The notes beneath the pieces are model-generated. The model was not told the origin of the DNA. It did not search any database and saw only the letters and a list, made by a program, of their open reading frames with translations. Below are positions 6,201 to 13,298 of a stretch of DNA of 14,689 nucleotides, one piece after another. The position numbers were made by a program, and so were the translations under genes. How positions within the stretch are numbered: the first letter of the stretch is position 1; every line of letters starts with the position of its first letter. The DNA comes from JBBRYK01 sp038237665 (lineage in GTDB: Bacteria; Actinomycetota; Thermoleophilia; Gaiellales; Gaiellaceae), in NCBI GenBank assembly GCA_038237665.1, contig JBBRYK010000072.1, positions 1 to 14,689 on the forward strand, in the 5' to 3' direction.

Positions 6201-6737
6201 ATGTCGGGTGTGCCCGGCTCTCTCGACGACTGGTTGCCCCGGTTCGACTTCCGCGAATACCACGAGCGGGCGGTGCCCGTCGACGAGCTGGCCGCTTTCC
6301 GGGCGCTGCTCGAGACACCGGCCGGCTGCGATCGACTGACTCGCGCGCTGCTCGGTCTCCGAGGCCTCAGGGCGGGTCGCGTGCCGCTCGGACGAATGTT
6401 CGAGGCGATGGGCTTCGACGTGCTCGAGCGCACCGGGATCTCGCTCGTGGTCGGAACCACCGGTCAGCCCTGGCGGCCGACCGGACCGCTTGGTGCGTTC
6501 GCGGACTCCAGGCCGGCAACCGTCCGCATCGCAGCCGATCTCCGCGCACGGCGCGGAATGATCTCGACGGAAACGCGGATCCTCGCGCTGGACGACCGGG
6601 CGCGCCGGGCGTTCCGCCGCTACTGGTTCGTCGTCGGGCCGTTCTCGGCGCTGATCAGGCGCCGCTGGCTCGCCGCTGCCTCGCGCGCGATCGCGGCGGC
6701 GAGCTGCCCGACAGCTCCCTCGCCGAACTCGAGGTAG
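6201..6737 (+). CDS. Hypothetical protein, probably SRPBCC/START-like fold
   Basis: The 178-residue product is soluble. Its C-terminal half, STETRILALDDRARRAFRRYWFVVGPFSALIRRRWL, has the arrangement seen in small SRPBCC-superfamily proteins: a last strand with ETR, then a helix with FRRYWxVxxPxSxxIRRxWL. A middle segment (VPLGRMFEAMGFDVLERTGISLVVGTTGQPWRP) would supply the strands around a hydrophobic cavity. No ligand or catalytic residue can be named. ATG at 6201 has GGGAGA touching it, too close to work; GTG at 6210 has GGGAG ten bases upstream and may be the real start, giving 175 residues. The 3' end overlaps the convergent ATP-grasp gene by 118 bp. Fold assignment is from memory of the pattern and moderate. 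Confidence 0.7.
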   Translation: MSGVPGSLDDWLPRFDFREYHERAVPVDELAAFRALLETPAGCDRLTRALLGLRGLRAGRVPLGRMFEAMGFDVLERTGISLVVGTTGQPWRPTGPLGAFADSRPATVRIAADLRARRGMISTETRILALDDRARRAFRRYWFVVGPFSALIRRRWLAAASRAIAAASCPTAPSPNSR

Positions 6738-7537
6738 AGCGAGGGCTCGGCGAGCTCGAGCTCGATGACGTAGCCGGCGGCGATGTCGACACGTCCGTAG
6801 AGCAACCGGCCAGGCGCGCAAGCGAGTGCTCGTTCGGCGATTCCGCGCTCCTCGTCGGTCGCCTCACCCGGCGCGAGCTCCTCGTCCAGGTAGAAGACGT
6901 CGCGGGCATCCGCCCCCGGCAGCGGCACGCGCCGCCGGAGTGAGTGCGAATACGACCCGTCGAGGTAGACGAGCGCCGTCTCCGTGACGTCGCCGAGATC
7001 CGGTTGCACCATCGCGACCCGTCCTTCGGCGTGAATTCGCCGAACGAGCTCGCCGGCGTTGGTGTCGCCCGGGTCGAACCGAGCCGAGCTGCGTCCGCCC
7101 GCCGAGACGGCGGGCTTGACGACGAAGGGCTCGGCCGGCGGCGAGAAGACGGCGCCAGGCGGCACCAGCTGCGTCGGGACGACGGGGACGCCGGCAGCCG
7201 CCAGGTCGGTCAGGTAGTGCTCCTTGTCCGTGCTCCACTCGAGCACGGCGAGAGGGTTGAGCACGCGCGGGAGCGATCTCGCCCACGCGAGAAACTCCGG
7301 TCTGCGTTCCGGGTAGTCCCAGGTCGAGCGGACGACGACGAGGTCGAACGCGCTCCAGTCGGCGCCCGGCGCATCCCAGACCGCCGGCACGGCGTCGACG
7401 CCCAGATCGCCCAGCGCAGCCAGAACGGGCCGTTCCGCCTCCTCCAGTTCCGCCACCTCGGCGCAGGTCGCCAGGGCGACGGCCGGACGGCCTAGAACAG
7501 CCAGCGCCCGTGTTCCTGCACGACCTCGCCGTCGCAC
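6620..7537 (-). CDS. ATP-grasp superfamily ligase-like protein
   Basis: About 305 residues resembling RimK/glutathione-synthetase-like ATP-grasp proteins, which form an acyl-phosphate on a carboxylate and join it to an amine or thiol. The N-terminal domain opens with AVALATCAEVAELEEAERPVL and contains DLVVVRSTWDYPER. The central part has WSTDKEHYLTDLAAAGVPVVPT, then FVVKPAVSAGG with the ATP-binding Lys. The C-terminal part has LYGRVDIA and the Mg-site-like stretch ELELAEPSLYLEF. The substrate is unknown. The start is uncertain: GTG at 7537 is in frame and overlaps the upstream peptidase by 46 bp. The similarity begins only at about ALATC, after the peptidase stop, with no ATG/GTG/TTG in between. 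The longer frame to 7705 is the antisense-free shadow of the peptidase gene. It is the last gene of a peptidase operon. Confidence 0.8.
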   Translation of the reverse strand: MRRRGRAGTRALAVLGRPAVALATCAEVAELEEAERPVLAALGDLGVDAVPAVWDAPGADWSAFDLVVVRSTWDYPERRPEFLAWARSLPRVLNPLAVLEWSTDKEHYLTDLAAAGVPVVPTQLVPPGAVFSPPAEPFVVKPAVSAGGRSSARFDPGDTNAGELVRRIHAEGRVAMVQPDLGDVTETALVYLDGSYSHSLRRRVPLPGADARDVFYLDEELAPGEATDEERGIAERALACAPGRLLYGRVDIAAGYVIELELAEPSLYLEFGEGAVGQLAAAIAREAAASQRRLISAENGPTTNQ

Positions 7538-8580
7538 TCGAGGCGGCCGCCGTTCCGCAGGTCCTTGACCATGTCCCAGTGGACGACGCTTGTGTTCTTG
7601 CCGCCCTGGAACTCGTAGCTCTGCCCGACCGCGAGATGGACCGTGCCGGCCATCTTCTCGTCGAAGAGGACGTTCTTCATGAAGCGCTTGATCCCCTCGT
7701 TGCACCCGATGCCCAACTCGCCCAGCCGGCGCGCCCCCTCGTCCGTATCCAGCGTCGACAAGAGAAACTCTTCATTCGTCTCCGCCGACGCCTCGACGAT
7801 GCGCCCGGCCTCGAAGCGGAGCCGGACCCCCGCCACCTCGTTGCCGTCGAGCACCGCCGGGAACTCCGAATAGGAGATCACTCCCTCGGTCGCGTCCTCG
7901 ACCGGTGCATAGAAGACCTCTCCGCCCGGCATGTTGACCGTGCCGGTGTCGACCGTCCCGTTCCGGCCGGAAATGCTCAGGCGCAGGTCGGTGCCTTCGC
8001 CGACGATGCGCACCTCCTCGGCCTGGTCGAAGCGGTCGACGATGCGCTGCATGGCCTCGGCCTCGGCGTCCCAGTCGCGCAGGATCGCCCCGTACATGAA
8101 GTCCTCGAGCTCGGCCAGCGTCAGCCCCGCGTCCTGGGCCAGCGCCTCGGTCGGGAACTGGCAGGAGACCCACGGAATCTCCATCGACATCGAGCGCTTG
8201 TAATAGGCCCTCGTCGCCTTGCGGATCTGCGCGTGGCGTTCGCCGTCGAGCTCGCTGCCGTCGCGCGTGTTCTCCGGAGCCTCGATCGTGATGCGCGCGT
8301 CGATCGACTCGACCGCGTGCTGGTCGATCGGCGCGAGCCGGCCGAGGAGCTCGGGCGACGCCTCGCTCGCCCAGGCGTAGGCGACGCCGGGATATCGCTC
8401 GAGCCCGAAGTCGAGCCTGAGCAGGCAGTAGACCTCGCGACGGGCGAGCTCCCGGGCGATCTCGTCGAGCACCGGCCGCGCGAGTGGGGTGGACAGCAGC
8501 ATCACCTGCCAACCCGGCTTGGGGTCGATGCAGCGGCCCACGAGGAGCTTCGCGTACTCGGCCACGCGGGGATCAGCCAA
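7492..8580 (-). CDS. M29-family metallo-aminopeptidase, downstream paralogue
   Basis: A 362-residue aminopeptidase of family M29 (AmpS/AmpT type), which removes N-terminal residues from peptides using two metal ions in the cytoplasm. The expected metal ligands are in their motifs: E221 (MPGGE), E288 (RRLGELGIGCN), H315 (GTVHLAVG), H334 and D336 (VVHWDMVKDL). Y322 stands seven residues after H315, where the active-site Tyr of the family lies. The length is slightly below the usual 400 or so. The start is TTG at 8580, overlapping the stop of the upstream paralogue by 8 bp (TTTGGCTGA arrangement), so translation is probably coupled. It is clearly a tandem duplicate of that gene: the C-terminal LDTDEGARRLGE and VHWDMVKDLR regions are nearly identical. 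All catalytic residues appear intact. Confidence 0.92.
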   Translation of the reverse strand: MADPRVAEYAKLLVGRCIDPKPGWQVMLLSTPLARPVLDEIARELARREVYCLLRLDFGLERYPGVAYAWASEASPELLGRLAPIDQHAVESIDARITIEAPENTRDGSELDGERHAQIRKATRAYYKRSMSMEIPWVSCQFPTEALAQDAGLTLAELEDFMYGAILRDWDAEAEAMQRIVDRFDQAEEVRIVGEGTDLRLSISGRNGTVDTGTVNMPGGEVFYAPVEDATEGVISYSEFPAVLDGNEVAGVRLRFEAGRIVEASAETNEEFLLSTLDTDEGARRLGELGIGCNEGIKRFMKNVLFDEKMAGTVHLAVGQSYEFQGGKNTSVVHWDMVKDLRNGGRLECDGEVVQEHGRWLF

Positions 8581-9655
8581 AGAGCCACGCCCCGTTCTCC
8601 TGGACGACCTCGCCGTCCAGCTCGATGCGGCCGCCGCGCCGCAGGTCCTTGACCATGTCCCAGTGCACGGCGCTCACGTTCTTCCCGCCGATGAACGGAA
8701 AGCCGTTGCCGACCGCAAAGTGCACGGTGCCCTCGATCTTCTCGTCGAAGAGCGTGTTGCGCATGTGCTCCTGGATGGCCGGATTGCACCCGATCCCGAA
8801 TTCGCCCAGCCGCCGGGCGCCCTCGTCGGTGTCGAGCGTCGCGAGCAGGAACTCTTCGTCGGCCTGCGCGCTCGCCTCGACGACCCGCCCGGCCTCGAAG
8901 CGAAGGCGGACGCCGGGCACCTGGTGGCCGAGATAGCAGGCGGGGTACTCGGAGAAGGTGACCACGCCTTCGGCCGAATCCTCGACCGGGCTGTAGAAGA
9001 TCTCCCCGCCGGGCATGTTCGCGCCCGCCGCGTCGATCTCGGCCTGCCGTCCCTGGAGGCTGAAGCGGATGTCGGTCTCCTCGGCGACGACGCGCACCTC
9101 GTTGGCCGCGTCGAACCGGTCGGCGATCTTGCGCATCGACGCGCGGGCCTCCTCCCAGTCGATCAGGACGGCGCGGTAGAGGAAGTCCTCGAACTGCCCG
9201 AGCGTCAGCCCCGCGTCCTGCGCCAGGGCCGGGGTGGGGAACTGGCCTCCGACCCAGGGGATCTCGCCCGTGAAGAAGCCCTCGAAGTAGGGCCGGCGCG
9301 CCTGGCGCACAAGGTTCAGGCGGTCCGGCGGCACGTCCGACCCCTCGCGGGTGTTCACCGGCGCCTGGATCTGCACGAGCGCATCCAGGTTCTCGATCAG
9401 CGCGGCCTCGAGCTTCGGCATCTGCGAGAGCAACTCCTCCGGCGCCTCTTTCAGCCACATCGGACTGGTGGTGATCAACTCGAACGTGACCCGGACGACC
9501 GCGAACGCGCCGCGGTGCGCGATTGCGCGGACGACCTCCTCGACGAGCGGCCTGGCGGCGGGCTGCGCCTGGACGAGCACCTCCCACCCGGGCTGTACGT
9601 CAAGGCAATCCTCGACGAGGACCTTGGCGTACTGGGCGACGCGGGGATCGGGCAC
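8573..9655 (-). CDS. M29-family metallo-aminopeptidase, upstream paralogue with Tyr-to-Phe change
   Basis: A 360-residue M29 aminopeptidase, first gene of the three-gene operon. The metal ligands are kept: E218 (MPGGE), E285 (RRLGEFGIGCN), H312 (GTVHFAVG), H331 and D333 (VHWDMV). At the position of the active-site Tyr, seven residues after H312, the sequence is NGFPF with F319, so the hydroxyl is missing. The downstream paralogue has Tyr there. The enzyme may be altered in activity or specificity, or another residue may take over. The start is GTG at 9655, giving MPDPRVAQYAKVLVEDC, which aligns with the MADPRVAEYAKLLVGRC start of its neighbour. A -10-like TAAACT lies 11 bp upstream. Its promoter region is shared with the divergent dnaK operon. 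No secretion signal. Confidence 0.92.
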   Translation of the reverse strand: MPDPRVAQYAKVLVEDCLDVQPGWEVLVQAQPAARPLVEEVVRAIAHRGAFAVVRVTFELITTSPMWLKEAPEELLSQMPKLEAALIENLDALVQIQAPVNTREGSDVPPDRLNLVRQARRPYFEGFFTGEIPWVGGQFPTPALAQDAGLTLGQFEDFLYRAVLIDWEEARASMRKIADRFDAANEVRVVAEETDIRFSLQGRQAEIDAAGANMPGGEIFYSPVEDSAEGVVTFSEYPACYLGHQVPGVRLRFEAGRVVEASAQADEEFLLATLDTDEGARRLGEFGIGCNPAIQEHMRNTLFDEKIEGTVHFAVGNGFPFIGGKNVSAVHWDMVKDLRRGGRIELDGEVVQENGAWLFG

Positions 9656-9666
9656 GGCGGGGCCGG

Positions 9667-9672
9667 AGTTTA
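9667..9672 (-). promoter_or_regulatory. Candidate -10 element of the M29/ATP-grasp operon
   Basis: TAAACT on the minus strand lies 11 bases before the GTG at 9655, which would give a 5' leader of only a few bases. The -35 region has no good match (TTCTTG at 17 bp is weak). It would overlap the upstream side of the dnaK control region. Confidence 0.35.
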
Positions 9673-9684
9673 CGGACTAAGCAA

Positions 9685-9705
9685 CTTGACAAGAAGCGAC
9701 TTAGA
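9685..9705 (+). promoter_or_regulatory. Degenerate HAIR-like element, candidate HspR operator
   Basis: CTTGACA-N7-ACTTAGA has the half-site layout and exact 7-bp spacing of the HspR-associated inverted repeat (CTTGAGT-N7-ACTCAAG) and matches 9 of 14 defined bases. It covers the -35 box of the dnaK promoter, where a repressor would act, and hspR is in the same operon. A separate inverted repeat, ACAAGA (9689-9694) and TCTTGT (9711-9716), spans both core promoter boxes. Confidence 0.45.
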
Positions 9706-9714
9706 TTTTATCTT
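9686..9714 (+). promoter_or_regulatory. Vegetative-type promoter of the dnaK operon
   Basis: A perfect -35 TTGACA (9686-9691), a 17-bp spacer and a -10 TATCTT (9709-9714) lie 38 bp before the dnaK ATG. Both hexamers and the spacing fit the housekeeping sigma factor. The surrounding AT-rich stretch stands out in this GC-rich window. Confidence 0.82.
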
Positions 9715-9734
9715 GTACGTGCTCATAAATCTTG

Positions 9735-9742
9735 AAAGGGAG
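9735..9742 (+). promoter_or_regulatory. dnaK ribosome binding site
   Basis: AAAGGGAG lies ten bases before the ATG at 9753 and fixes the dnaK start. Confidence 0.7.
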
Positions 9743-9752
9743 CTAACTGACT

Positions 9753-11672
9753 ATGGCGAAAGTACTTGGAATCGACCTCGGCACGACCAACTCCTGTATG
9801 GCCGTGATCGAGGGTGGCGAGCCGACCGTGGTTCCGAATGCGGAGGGCGGGCGCACGACGCCGTCGGTCGTCGCATTCACGAAGGACGCTCAAAGGCTCG
9901 TCGGCGCGCCCGCGCGTCGCCAGCAGGTGACGAACCCCGAGAACACCGTGTTCTCGATCAAGCGCTTCATGGGGCGCAAGTTCGACGAGGTCTCGGAGGA
10001 GATGAAGATCGTCCCCTACGAGGTCGTCAAGGGGCCGAACGACGACGTGCGCGTCAAGGCCGGTGGTAAGGAGTACGCGCCGCCGGAGATCTCGGCGATG
10101 ATCCTCCAGAAGCTGAAGGGGGACGCGGAGGCCTACCTCGGTGAAGAGGTGACCGACGCGGTCATCACCGTTCCCGCGTACTTCAACAACGCACAGCGCG
10201 AGGCGACGAAGGACGCCGGCAAGATCGCCGGCTTGAACGTCCTGCGCATCATCAACGAGCCGACCGCGGCCGCACTCGCGTACGGGCTCGAGAAGGAAGC
10301 CGACCAGACGATCCTCGTCTTCGACCTCGGCGGCGGCACGTTCGACGTGTCGGTGCTCGAGCTCTCCGAAGGCGTGTTCGAGGTGAAGTCGACGAACGGT
10401 GACAACCACCTCGGCGGCGACAACTTCGACAAGGCGATCGTCGACTGGATGGTCGCGGAGTTCAAGCGCGACCAGGGCATCGACCTGGCCGAGGACAAGA
10501 TGGCGCTTCAGCGCCTCTACGAGGCGGCCGAGAAGGCCAAGATCGAGCTGTCGTCCACGATGACGACCCAGATCAACCTGCCCTTCATCACCGCCACGCA
10601 GGAGGGCCCGAAGCACCTCGACCTCCAGCTCACGCGCGCGAAGCTGACCGAGCTCACCCACGATCTGCTCGAGCGGACCGTCGGCCCCACGAAGCAGGCG
10701 CTGACCGACGCCGGCATCGACCGGTCGAAGATCGACCACGTCGTGCTCGTCGGCGGGATGACCCGCATGCCTGCGGTCGTGGACAAGGTCAAGGAGCTGA
10801 TCGGGAAGGACCCGCACAAGGGCGTCAACCCGGACGAGGTCGTCGCCGTTGGCGCGGCCATCCAGGCCGGCGTGCTCCGCGGCGAGGTCAAGGACGTTCT
10901 GCTCCTCGACGTCACCCCGCTCTCGCTCGGCATCGAGACGAAGGGCGGCGTGTTCACGCGGCTGATCGAACGGAACACGACCATTCCGACCAAGAAGTCC
11001 GAGGTCTTCTCCACCGCCGAGGACAACCAGCCCTCGGTCGAGGTGCACGTCCTCCAGGGCGAATCGGAGATGGCGGCGTTCAACAAGACGCTCGGCAAGT
11101 TCCAGCTCGTCGGCATCCCGCCGGCACCGCGCGGGACGCCGCAGATCGAGGTCTCCTTCGACATCGACGCGAACGGGATCATCAACGTCTCGGCCAAGGA
11201 CCACGGCACGGGCAACGAACAGCAGGTCCGCATCGAGGGTGGATCAGGCCTGAATGAGGACGAGGTCCAGCGGATGATCCGCGAGGCAGAGTCCCACGCC
11301 GACGAGGCGCACAAGCTGCGCGAGCTCGCCGACGCCCGGAACCACGCCGAGTCGCTCGCCTACGCGACCGAGAAGAGCCTCAAGGAGCACCGTGACCGCA
11401 TCGACGAGTCGGAGGCAGCGACCATCGAGGGCCGGATCATGGAGCTCCGCCAGGTGCTCGACTCGTCCGACGTGGCCGAGATCAAGGCCAAGACCGACGC
11501 GCTGACCGAGGCCTCGCACAAGCTGGCCGAGGCCGTCTACGCCCAGGCGACCGCAGCCTCCCAGGCGGCGGGGGCGGGCACCGGCGGCAACGGCGACACC
11601 GCCTCCGACGACGAGGTCGTCGAGGACGCCGACTACGAGGTGATCGACGAGGAAGAGGCGAAGACCTCCTAA
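9753..11672 (+). CDS. dnaK: Molecular chaperone DnaK (Hsp70)
   Basis: Full-length Hsp70 of 639 residues. It binds exposed hydrophobic peptides in an ATP-controlled cycle with DnaJ and GrpE. The ATPase domain has the phosphate-1 loop GIDLGTTNS (6-14), the phosphate-2 motif DLGGGTFDVS (191-200) and VGGMTRMP (about 333-340). The hydrophobic linker DVLLLDVTPLSLG begins near residue 381 and leads to the substrate-binding domain. The lid is followed by a Gly/Ala-rich stretch and the acidic tail DDEVVEDADYEVIDEEE-AKTS, typical of bacterial DnaK. It has a good promoter and ribosome-binding site. The stop TAA overlaps the grpE ATG by one base (TAATG), so translation is coupled. Expected to be repressed by HspR and induced by heat. 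Confidence 0.98.
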   Translation: MAKVLGIDLGTTNSCMAVIEGGEPTVVPNAEGGRTTPSVVAFTKDAQRLVGAPARRQQVTNPENTVFSIKRFMGRKFDEVSEEMKIVPYEVVKGPNDDVRVKAGGKEYAPPEISAMILQKLKGDAEAYLGEEVTDAVITVPAYFNNAQREATKDAGKIAGLNVLRIINEPTAAALAYGLEKEADQTILVFDLGGGTFDVSVLELSEGVFEVKSTNGDNHLGGDNFDKAIVDWMVAEFKRDQGIDLAEDKMALQRLYEAAEKAKIELSSTMTTQINLPFITATQEGPKHLDLQLTRAKLTELTHDLLERTVGPTKQALTDAGIDRSKIDHVVLVGGMTRMPAVVDKVKELIGKDPHKGVNPDEVVAVGAAIQAGVLRGEVKDVLLLDVTPLSLGIETKGGVFTRLIERNTTIPTKKSEVFSTAEDNQPSVEVHVLQGESEMAAFNKTLGKFQLVGIPPAPRGTPQIEVSFDIDANGIINVSAKDHGTGNEQQVRIEGGSGLNEDEVQRMIREAESHADEAHKLRELADARNHAESLAYATEKSLKEHRDRIDESEAATIEGRIMELRQVLDSSDVAEIKAKTDALTEASHKLAEAVYAQATAASQAAGAGTGGNGDTASDDEVVEDADYEVIDEEEAKTS

Positions 11673-12235
11673 TGACACGCGATCCCGCCAAGAAGGAGCC
11701 CACGGTGCCAGGCACGACGCCTGGCACCGAGCCTGGCACCGAGCCTGGCACCGAGCCTGGCACCGGTCTCCGACAGCTTCAGCGCGAGCGCGACGAGTAC
11801 CTCGACGCGCTGCAGCGGCTGAAGGCCGAGTTCGACAACTATCGCAAGCGGGCCGCGCGCGACCAGGAGTCGTTCGTGGCCCGCGCGAACGAGGCGCTCG
11901 TCAAGGAGCTCCTGCCGATCGCGGACGACCTCGAGCGGGCGCTCGAGGCGGCAGCCGCCCACGAGGAGGCGAAGCTCGAGGAGGGCGTGCGGCTCGTTCA
12001 GCGCGCGCTCTCCCAGGCCTTGCTGAAGCAGGGGCTGGAGGAGATCCCGACCAACGGGCGCTTCGACCCGCACGTGCACGAGGCGCTGCTGAGCCAGCCG
12101 TCCGAGCAGGCGGAGGGTTCGATCATCGAGGTGATCCAGAAGGGCTACCGGCTCGGCGACCGCGTCCTCCGGCCGGCCCGGGTTGTGATCGCGTCCGTGC
12201 AGGCCGAGGAAGCCGGCAATGGCAACGGGGACTAG
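11672..12235 (+). CDS. grpE: Nucleotide exchange factor GrpE
   Basis: GrpE, 187 residues, releases ADP from DnaK and acts as a dimer. The long-helix region is clear (LRQLQRERDEYLDALQRLKAEFDNYRKRAARDQE), followed by LLPIADDLERAL and the beta domain with NGRFDPHVHEALLSQP...SIIEVIQKGYRLGDRVLRPARVVIA. The N-terminal tail, before the coiled coil, contains a tandem PGTE repeat (PGTTPGTEPGTEPGTEPGTG) in place of the usual acidic disordered tail. The ATG at 11672 overlaps the dnaK stop by one base; the 3' end overlaps dnaJ by 17 bp. Confidence 0.97.
   Translation: MTRDPAKKEPTVPGTTPGTEPGTEPGTEPGTGLRQLQRERDEYLDALQRLKAEFDNYRKRAARDQESFVARANEALVKELLPIADDLERALEAAAAHEEAKLEEGVRLVQRALSQALLKQGLEEIPTNGRFDPHVHEALLSQPSEQAEGSIIEVIQKGYRLGDRVLRPARVVIASVQAEEAGNGNGD
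11703..11729 (+). repeat. Perfect inverted repeat at the start of grpE
   Basis: CGGTGCCAGGC (11703-11713) and GCCTGGCACCG (11719-11729) form an 11-bp perfect stem with an ACGAC loop, about 30 bases into grpE. The mRNA hairpin could slow ribosomes or give a processing site between dnaK and grpE. The right arm is the first copy of the tandem repeat that follows. Confidence 0.75.
11719..11766 (+). repeat. 12-bp tandem repeat GCCTGGCACCGA, four copies
   Basis: Copies at 11719-11730, 11731-11742, 11743-11754 and 11755-11766; the last ends in GG instead of GA. They encode the PGTE repeats of the GrpE N-terminal tail. The unit keeps the frame, so the copy number could vary without harming the gene. 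Confidence 0.9.
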
Positions 12236-13298
12236 GAACCTCTACGAGGTCCTCGGCGTCGCCAGGAACGCGTCCGCGGACGAGATCAAGAAGGCCTATC
12301 GGAAGCTCGCCCGGGAGCACCACCCGGACAGAAACCCCGGTGACAAGGACTCCGAGAAGCGTTTCAAGGAGGTTCAGGGAGCGTACGACGTGCTCTCCGA
12401 CGCTGAGAAGCGCAAGTCCTACGACACCTTCGGCTCGGCCAACGGCCGGCCGACCGGCGGCGCCGGCTTCCGCAACGTCGACTTCAGCGATTTCGACTTC
12501 GGCGACCTCCTCGGAGGTCTCTTCGGTGGCGGTCGCGGAGGCGCCCAGCGCGCCCCGCGTGGGCAGCGGGGCGCCGATCTCGAGGTCGAGGTTCGTCTCT
12601 CCTTCGAGGACTCGCTTCGGGGGGCGGAGATCAAGATCCCGGTCGAGGTCGAGGCCGCCTGCCGGGAGTGCGGCGGCTCGGGCGCAAAGCCCGGCACCTC
12701 ACCGACGATCTGCCCCGACTGCAAGGGCCGTGGCGTGCTGGCAGAAAGCCAGGGAATGTTCTCGCTCTCGACTCCCTGCCCGCGTTGTCGCGGGAACGGA
12801 ACCGTGATCGAGGAGCCCTGCCGGCGCTGCCGTGGCAGCGGCCGCGAGCGGCGCACGAAGCGCTACTCGGTGAAGATCCCGGCCGGCGTCCGCGAAGGAA
12901 CACGGATCAAGCTGAAGGGCAAGGGCGAGCCCGGCTACGGCGGAGCGCCGGCCGGAGACCTCTACGTCGTCACGCGCGTGTCCGACTCACCGGTGTACGA
13001 GCGGCGCGGGTCCGACCTCGTCGTCAACGTCCCCATCACCTACCCCGAGGCCGCCCTCGGCGCGACGGTCGAGGTGCCGACGCCGGAAGGCCCGGTCTCA
13101 CTGAAGGTTCCGGCCGGCTCCGAGGACGGCAAGCTGCTGCGCATCCGCGGCCGCGGCGCGCCGAAGCTGAACGCGAGCGGAAAGGGCGACGTCCTCGCGC
13201 GCGTGAAGCTGCACGTCCCGAAGAAGCTGTCGAAGAAGGAGCGCGAGGCGCTCGAAGAGTTCCAGAAGATCTCGCACGAAAACCCCAGGGACAAGTAA
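12219..13298 (+). CDS. dnaJ: Co-chaperone DnaJ (Hsp40)
   Basis: A class A Hsp40 of 359 residues that delivers substrates to DnaK and stimulates its ATPase. The J domain (about 7-70) has the H35-P36-D37 tripeptide. A Gly/Phe-rich linker follows (FSDFDFGDLLGGLFGGGRGG). The four zinc repeats are intact: CRECGGSG (148), CPDCKGRG (165), CPRCRGNG (187) and CRRCRGSG (201). Two C-terminal beta domains follow, with IPAGVREGTRIKLKGKGEPG and the VPAGSEDGKLLRIRGRGAP repeat. The ATG lies 17 bp inside the end of grpE. The stop overlaps the hspR ATG by one base (TAATG). The product is slightly shorter than E. coli DnaJ. Confidence 0.97.
   Translation: MATGTRNLYEVLGVARNASADEIKKAYRKLAREHHPDRNPGDKDSEKRFKEVQGAYDVLSDAEKRKSYDTFGSANGRPTGGAGFRNVDFSDFDFGDLLGGLFGGGRGGAQRAPRGQRGADLEVEVRLSFEDSLRGAEIKIPVEVEAACRECGGSGAKPGTSPTICPDCKGRGVLAESQGMFSLSTPCPRCRGNGTVIEEPCRRCRGSGRERRTKRYSVKIPAGVREGTRIKLKGKGEPGYGGAPAGDLYVVTRVSDSPVYERRGSDLVVNVPITYPEAALGATVEVPTPEGPVSLKVPAGSEDGKLLRIRGRGAPKLNASGKGDVLARVKLHVPKKLSKKEREALEEFQKISHENPRDK

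Noticed and set aside
5744..6460. N-terminal extension of moaA to 6460
   Set aside because: The added residues are Arg/Ser/Pro repeats antisense to the disordered-protein gene; with the GTG at 5743 MoaA has its normal length.
9723..11204. 493-codon open frame antisense to dnaK
   Set aside because: It mirrors dnaK codons, is rich in Asp/Leu/Arg/Val with no family resemblance, and lacks start signals. Long antisense frames over dnaK are a known artefact in GC-rich genomes.
12668..13297. Extension of hspR upstream into dnaJ
   Set aside because: It is out of frame with dnaJ and strongly Arg-rich; ATG at 13298 overlaps the dnaJ stop and begins a normal HspR.
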